Under the pieces are notes generated by a model. The model ran no database searches and was not told the origin of the DNA. It saw only the letters and a list, made by a program, of their open reading frames with translations. Of a stretch of DNA of 64,000 bases, positions 61,056 to 64,000 are shown piece by piece. This DNA comes from Chryseobacterium sp. OV279. GTDB taxonomy: Bacteria > Bacteroidota > Bacteroidia > Flavobacteriales > Weeksellaceae. The stretch covers positions 62,001 through 126,000 of the forward strand of contig NZ_FQUD01000004.1 of the NCBI RefSeq assembly GCF_900128945.1, in the 5' to 3' direction. Every line of letters begins with the position of its first letter. Position 1 is the stretch's first letter. Position numbers and translations under genes: made by a program.

Positions 61056-61598
61056 TTACCTTCTTAATTCGTCTCTTACTTCCATCAAAGCAAATCCAAG
61101 CAGATTTTCACCATCCCAAAGTTTTGGATCATTAGCTCTGGCATCTGTTTCCAACATTCCGATTCCCCAGATTTTGTCATAAGGACTGGCTTCTACTAAA
61201 ATCTTATCATCAGTTGCCAACAGAAAATTCTGAAATTTTAGATTTTGTGAGAATTTCAAAAGATTGGCCCTCTTTACGATTTCATATTTATGTTCGTCCC
61301 AGAGTTTTGGGTCAAAATTCTTCACTTTCCTTCCTAAGCTTTTAGCTTCATTAGGCGTTTCGGATTTTAAAACTTTCTGTAAGATTTCCTGATCATTAAA
61401 CAGTTTTGCTTTTCCGGCCATCATATAATGTTCGGCAGTTTTATAAAAAGTTCCGTTTTCTTCAAACTGAATGGGAAACCATTGACTGAAGCATGATTTG
61501 GTGATCTCATTTTTTACCGTGTGTCCCCAGAAGAATAGAAATTCAAGTCTCTCTTTTCTCTGAAATTTTTCAATAATATGTGGTAAGGTGTATTTCAT
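61056..61598 (-). CDS. NADAR family protein (YbiA-like, DUF1768)
   Basis: 180 aa from MKYTLPHIIEKFQ. NADAR motifs are EFLFFWGH, SCFSQWFPIQF, YKTAEHYMMAGKAKLF (TAExxMM), AKSLGRKVKNFD, KYEIVKRANLLKFSQN, LVEASPYDKIWGIG and LLGFALMEVRDEL, giving a full-length domain. NADAR proteins were predicted from genomic context to act on ADP-ribose derivatives, and members have been reported as guanine-ADP-ribose glycohydrolases. It is the first gene of the operon, behind paired ATTTGCG operator-like sites. Confidence 0.93.
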   Translation of the reverse strand: MKYTLPHIIEKFQRKERLEFLFFWGHTVKNEITKSCFSQWFPIQFEENGTFYKTAEHYMMAGKAKLFNDQEILQKVLKSETPNEAKSLGRKVKNFDPKLWDEHKYEIVKRANLLKFSQNLKFQNFLLATDDKILVEASPYDKIWGIGMLETDARANDPKLWDGENLLGFALMEVRDELRR

Positions 61599-61610
61599 GA
61601 TTGTGTTATT

Positions 61611-61663
61611 CTTACGCAAATGTAAAACAATATCATATTACAGCCAAAATATATTTGCGTTAT
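61611..61663 (-). promoter_or_regulatory. Operon promoter with paired inverted ATTTGCG operators
   Basis: ATTTGCGTTAT lies on the plus strand at 61653-61663, and ATTTGCGTAAG on the minus strand at 61611-61621, 39 bp apart centre to centre. On the minus strand TACATTTG (61617-61624) is a -7 box overlapped by the promoter-proximal copy, with TTG 20 bp upstream. The same 11-mer overlaps the start region of the Nudix regulator gene. Repression through looping or double occupancy is plausible. Confidence 0.55.
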
Positions 61664-61726
61664 TTTAACACTAAATAGTTAAAACATTGATTATCAATAT
61701 TAAAATTTAATTGTTTTGATTGTTTT

Positions 61727-61773
61727 TTTAAACACTAATGACACTAATGTTTTCACAAATAGCACGAACACAC
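61727..61773. repeat. TTTAAACACTAATG repeat, single arm
   Basis: TTTAAACACTAATGACAC and TTTTCACAAATAGCACGA match the arm at 13648-13690. It lies between the Nudix regulator and the NADAR operon, so the regulator probably has its own transcript end here. Confidence 0.5.
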
Positions 61774-61862
61774 AATAAACTAAAGTTTTAGTTTATTTGT
61801 TTTGAATGATAAAATGGGAGTTTTTTGATGTAAATCTAAACTTGATTCGGCTGGAGTAAAGA

Positions 61863-62540
61863 TTATTTGATTTCGAAATAGAAGCCTTCTTTTTCCAGTT
61901 CTTCATATTTCTCCTGATTGAATGTGAACAGTTTTCCGGGTCTGCCGCTGCCTTCTTTTTTAACGTTGTTGGTCTCATTAAGCAAGCCGTAGCTCATGAT
62001 TTTTTTACGGAAATTTCTGCGGTCTATTTCACGTCCGACGATGGTTCTGTACAAATTTTCAAGGTCTGAAAAAGGAAATTCTTCATTGAGAAGATTAAAG
62101 CCGATCGGCTGGTATTGTATTTTGGTACGAAGTCTTTTTAACGCAATATCAATAATACTTTGATGATCAAAAGCCAGTTTGGGAAGTTTATTTACACTGA
62201 ACCACTGCGCATCTTCGGCATCAGAATCGGCAAAGAGCTCATGATAAGAAGGATTCACAAGGCCCAAATAAGCCACAGAAACCACCCTATTCCTTGGATC
62301 ACGGCCTACGTTGCCAAAAGTATAGAGTTGCTCCAAAAAATCGGGCTTTATGCCTGCTTCTTCGTGTAATTCTCTTTTAACCGCCTCATCCAGGTTTTCA
62401 TCATCCAGAACGAGACCGCCGGGAAGCGCCCAGCCTCCTTTGAAGGGCTCTATCTTTCTTTTGATTAAAAGGAGCTGAAGATCCTGCTTATCAAAGTACC
62501 CGAAAATGACGGCGTCTACCGCAACTTTTATTGCCTGCAT
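61863..62540 (-). CDS. NrtR-like transcriptional regulator (Nudix domain plus winged helix)
   Basis: 225 aa. The Nudix domain (about 1-145) has an intact box at 42-64 (G-x5-E-x7-REL-x-EE-x-GI). The C-terminal winged helix (about 150-225) includes DRRNFRKKIMSYGLLNE and GSGRPGKLFTF, as in NrtR. NrtR proteins sense ADP-ribose and control NAD+ genes; related Bacteroidota proteins also regulate sugar genes (AraR), so the effector is not certain. The gene precedes the NADAR operon in the same direction, and both promoters share ATTTGCGTTAT. The intact Nudix box leaves hydrolase activity possible. Confidence 0.88.
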   Translation of the reverse strand: MQAIKVAVDAVIFGYFDKQDLQLLLIKRKIEPFKGGWALPGGLVLDDENLDEAVKRELHEEAGIKPDFLEQLYTFGNVGRDPRNRVVSVAYLGLVNPSYHELFADSDAEDAQWFSVNKLPKLAFDHQSIIDIALKRLRTKIQYQPIGFNLLNEEFPFSDLENLYRTIVGREIDRRNFRKKIMSYGLLNETNNVKKEGSGRPGKLFTFNQEKYEELEKEGFYFEIK

Positions 62541-62545
62541 AGTTA

Positions 62546-62629
62546 ATTTGCGTTATGAATACACAAAGGTACAATTTATAAATGACATCAAAAAAACAAT
62601 TGACTGCATAATAAAATTAGCTAACTTTA
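62546..62629. promoter_or_regulatory. Divergent promoters: nrtR-like gene (with operator) and DUF1579 gene
   Basis: Minus strand: TTG (62589-62591), 17-bp spacer, TACCTTTG (62564-62571), a near-ideal flavobacterial promoter. The operator-like ATTTGCGTTAT at 62546-62556 lies just downstream, where a repressor would block the start. Plus strand: TTG (62600-62602), 19-bp spacer, TAACTTTA (62622-62629) for the lipoprotein gene. Confidence 0.6.
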
Positions 62630-62661
62630 TTTAACATTAACCCATTTAAAATTAACTAATT

Positions 62662-63294
62662 ATGAAAAATCTATTGTTCTTATTTTCAATCGTTTTTCTT
62701 CTGACCGCCTGTGAGAAAGGGAAACCCGTGACAGATAAAAGTTCGTCTAAAACGGATTCTGCCGAATGGAAACCTGTAGATTCTGTAACCGCTATGAAAG
62801 CATGGATGGACTACGCCACTCCAGGAGAACTTCACAAAATGCTGGCCAAATATGACGGAAACTGGACAGGAGCATCAACCATGTGGATGGAAGCGGGTGG
62901 AAAACCCATTACCAGCCAGGCTGAATGTACCAACAAAATGATTTTTGGAGGACGTTATCAGCAAAGCAATTACAAAGGAAGCTTTATGGGAATGCCATTT
63001 GAAGGAATGAGCCTGATGGGCTATGACAATGCAAAGAAAAAGTTTGTAAGCACCTGGATAGATAATATGGGAACGGGAATTATGCATGCTGAGGGTGAAT
63101 GGGATGCTGCTAAAAAATCCCTTGAATTCAAAGGAAAAATGGCTGATCCTGCCAGACCCGGAAAAGAATGTGATTTCAGAGAAGTATATATATTTACTGA
63201 CGATAATAACCACACCATGGAAATGTACGGTCCTGACTCTAAAACAGGAAAAGAACACAAAAGCATGGAAATAAAATTCACCAGAAAGAAATAA
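62662..63294 (+). CDS. DUF1579 family lipoprotein
   Basis: 210 aa with a lipoprotein signal (FLLTAC-E, lipid Cys near 17) and a polar Ser/Lys linker. The DUF1579 domain (about 55-208) has YDGNWTGASTMWME, GGRYQQSNYKGSFMGMPFEG and MGTGIMHAEGEWDA. The fold is a lipocalin-like beta-barrel of unknown ligand. It is probably anchored in the outer or inner membrane. It is divergent from the Nudix regulator and only by position a possible regulon member. Confidence 0.88.
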   Translation: MKNLLFLFSIVFLLTACEKGKPVTDKSSSKTDSAEWKPVDSVTAMKAWMDYATPGELHKMLAKYDGNWTGASTMWMEAGGKPITSQAECTNKMIFGGRYQQSNYKGSFMGMPFEGMSLMGYDNAKKKFVSTWIDNMGTGIMHAEGEWDAAKKSLEFKGKMADPARPGKECDFREVYIFTDDNNHTMEMYGPDSKTGKEHKSMEIKFTRKK

Positions 63295-63392
63295 AAACCG
63301 GAGAAACCTCTTCTATGAAACAGTGATTTTCCTTGTAAATTTTAAGGCAGATATGCTCAACTTTGGTATAGAAAATAAAAATTTATACCATC

Positions 63393-63602
63393 ATGAAAAC
63401 ATTATTAAGAGCCTTTATCGTGGTCATTATTATCATAGGAGGAGTTTTGATCATCGTTGTGGGGAAAAAGCCTTTCCCGGAACCTGAATGTCTCGTATGC
63501 GGGATCAATCTTATCAGAACATTAGGCATTGCCGAAGTGATTCTTGGCCTCGGTGCATTGGTGATACAAGCCAATCTCACGGAGAAACAACGAACTTTTT
63601 AA
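63393..63602 (+). CDS. Small membrane protein (69 aa)
   Basis: Two hydrophobic segments (about 5-23, AFIVVIIIIGGVLIIVV, and about 42-60) flank a loop with two cysteines (EPECLVCGIN). No known family. It lies 98 bp after the DUF1579 gene and ends just before a bidirectional terminator. Function unknown. Confidence 0.65.
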   Translation: MKTLLRAFIVVIIIIGGVLIIVVGKKPFPEPECLVCGINLIRTLGIAEVILGLGALVIQANLTEKQRTF

Positions 63603-63607
63603 AAAAT

Positions 63608-63636
63608 AAAAGACCGGTAAAAATTACCGGTCTTTT
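63608..63636. terminator. Bidirectional terminator
   Basis: AAAAGACCGGTAA pairs perfectly with TTACCGGTCTTTT around a 3-nt loop, with A and T tracts on either side. It serves the convergent small membrane protein and lepA genes. Confidence 0.9.
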
Positions 63637-63641
63637 TTATA

Positions 63642-64000
63642 TTAATCATTTAGTTTTAATACAGCCATGAACGCTGATTGCGGTACTTCTACTCTACCAA
63701 TCTGCTTCATTTTCTTTTTACCTTCTTTCTGCTTTTCAAGAAGTTTACGTTTTCTGGAGATATCTCCACCGTAACATTTTGCGGTAACGTCTTTTCTTAA
63801 GGCTTTGATGGTTTCTCTGGCGATCACTTTCGCTCCCAACGCTGCCTGAACTGCAATATCAAACTGCTGTCTCGGGATCAGTTCACGAAGTTTCTCACAC
63901 ATCTTTTTACCGATATAGTAAGCATTACTGTCGTGAATCAGTGAAGAAAGGGCATCTACCATATCTCCGTTGATCAGGATATCCATTTTAACCAATTTAG
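63642..64000 (-). CDS. lepA: Elongation factor 4 (LepA), C-terminal part
   Basis: 119 residues run in from the right window edge. The sequence KMDILINGDMVDALSSLIH and AKCYGGDISRKRKLLEKQKEGKKKMKQIGRVEVPQSAFMAVLKLND is the conserved LepA C-terminal domain. LepA is a ribosome-bound GTPase that helps translation initiation and recovery under ionic stress. The GTPase domains lie outside the window. The apparent TTG start at 63995 is internal, because the frame continues open to 64000. Confidence 0.95.
   Translation of the reverse strand, partial: KLVKMDILINGDMVDALSSLIHDSNAYYIGKKMCEKLRELIPRQQFDIAVQAALGAKVIARETIKALRKDVTAKCYGGDISRKRKLLEKQKEGKKKMKQIGRVEVPQSAFMAVLKLND

Noticed and set aside
52772..62540. 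RNA ligase, polynucleotide kinase or RtcB within the NAD+/ADP-ribose operon
   Set aside because: All open frames were checked by motif; none has a KxDG or RtcB signature, so a complete cut-and-seal repair pathway is not claimed.
52772..62540. DarTG-like toxin-antitoxin
   Set aside because: Macro domains are present, but no DarT-type ADP-ribosyltransferase motif is visible next to them.

Overview
The window is low-GC chromosomal DNA from a Bacteroidota member of class Flavobacteriia, most like a Chryseobacterium-type Weeksellaceae. The evidence is a T9SS C-terminal sorting domain, a GLPGLI protein, TonB-dependent receptors with carboxypeptidase-like N-domains, DUF3127 and DUF4421 proteins, FeoAB with a FeoB-associated Cys-rich peptide, and promoters of the flavobacterial TTG-N17-23-TAnnTTTG type. 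No phage, plasmid or complete IS is seen, but intergenic DNA carries several dispersed repeat families.

Layout. 1-6.5 kb: rhomboid protease (cut by the window edge), mutL, a YoaK/Usp-like pair and a two-component system. 6.6-15.7 kb: a phosphonate-type locus with an XRE-cupin regulator, TonB receptor, DUF5690 transporter, TIGR03364-type FAD oxidoreductase, phosphonatase-like HAD hydrolase and a secreted T9SS phosphodiesterase. A palindrome GTTTAC-N5-GTAAAC lies before both the receptor and the phosphodiesterase, suggesting one regulon. 16-20 kb: GNAT, MocR regulator, small unknown genes and composite repeats. 20-31.7 kb: a TPR-HTH membrane regulator divergent from an accessory region with two paralogous phage-fibre-like surface proteins (1172 and 871 aa), two HTH ORFs and a paralogous pair of about 72-aa proteins. 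Three look-alike hairpins follow genes here. 31.9-36.7 kb: four tRNA genes (three Leu, one Gly), a DUF3127 protein with an SSB-like tail, aat, EamA and a TPR protein. 36.9-52.5 kb: oxidoreductase, Crp/Fnr regulator, glmM, DUF4421, feoAB with a Fur-box-like site, GLPGLI, DinB, outer-membrane barrel, JmjC-like cupin, two small unknowns and an M14 peptidase.

52.8-62.5 kb is the most interesting part: thirteen co-directional genes behind an NrtR-like Nudix regulator. In transcription order they are NADAR, 2OG-Fe(II) oxygenase, coiled-coil protein, VWA protein, a short PurA paralog, DUF4291, macro domain, an unknown 202-aa protein, a second macro domain, Sir2, ADP-ribosylglycohydrolase, KptA and a metallophosphoesterase. 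Gaps are mostly a few bases. Almost every recognisable enzyme makes, removes or binds ADP-ribose or uses NAD+, so the set reads as an NAD+/ADP-ribose and RNA-end-repair system. The same 11-mer ATTTGCGTTAT occurs at the regulator's own promoter and upstream of the operon. The window ends with a DUF1579 lipoprotein, a small membrane protein and the 3' end of lepA.
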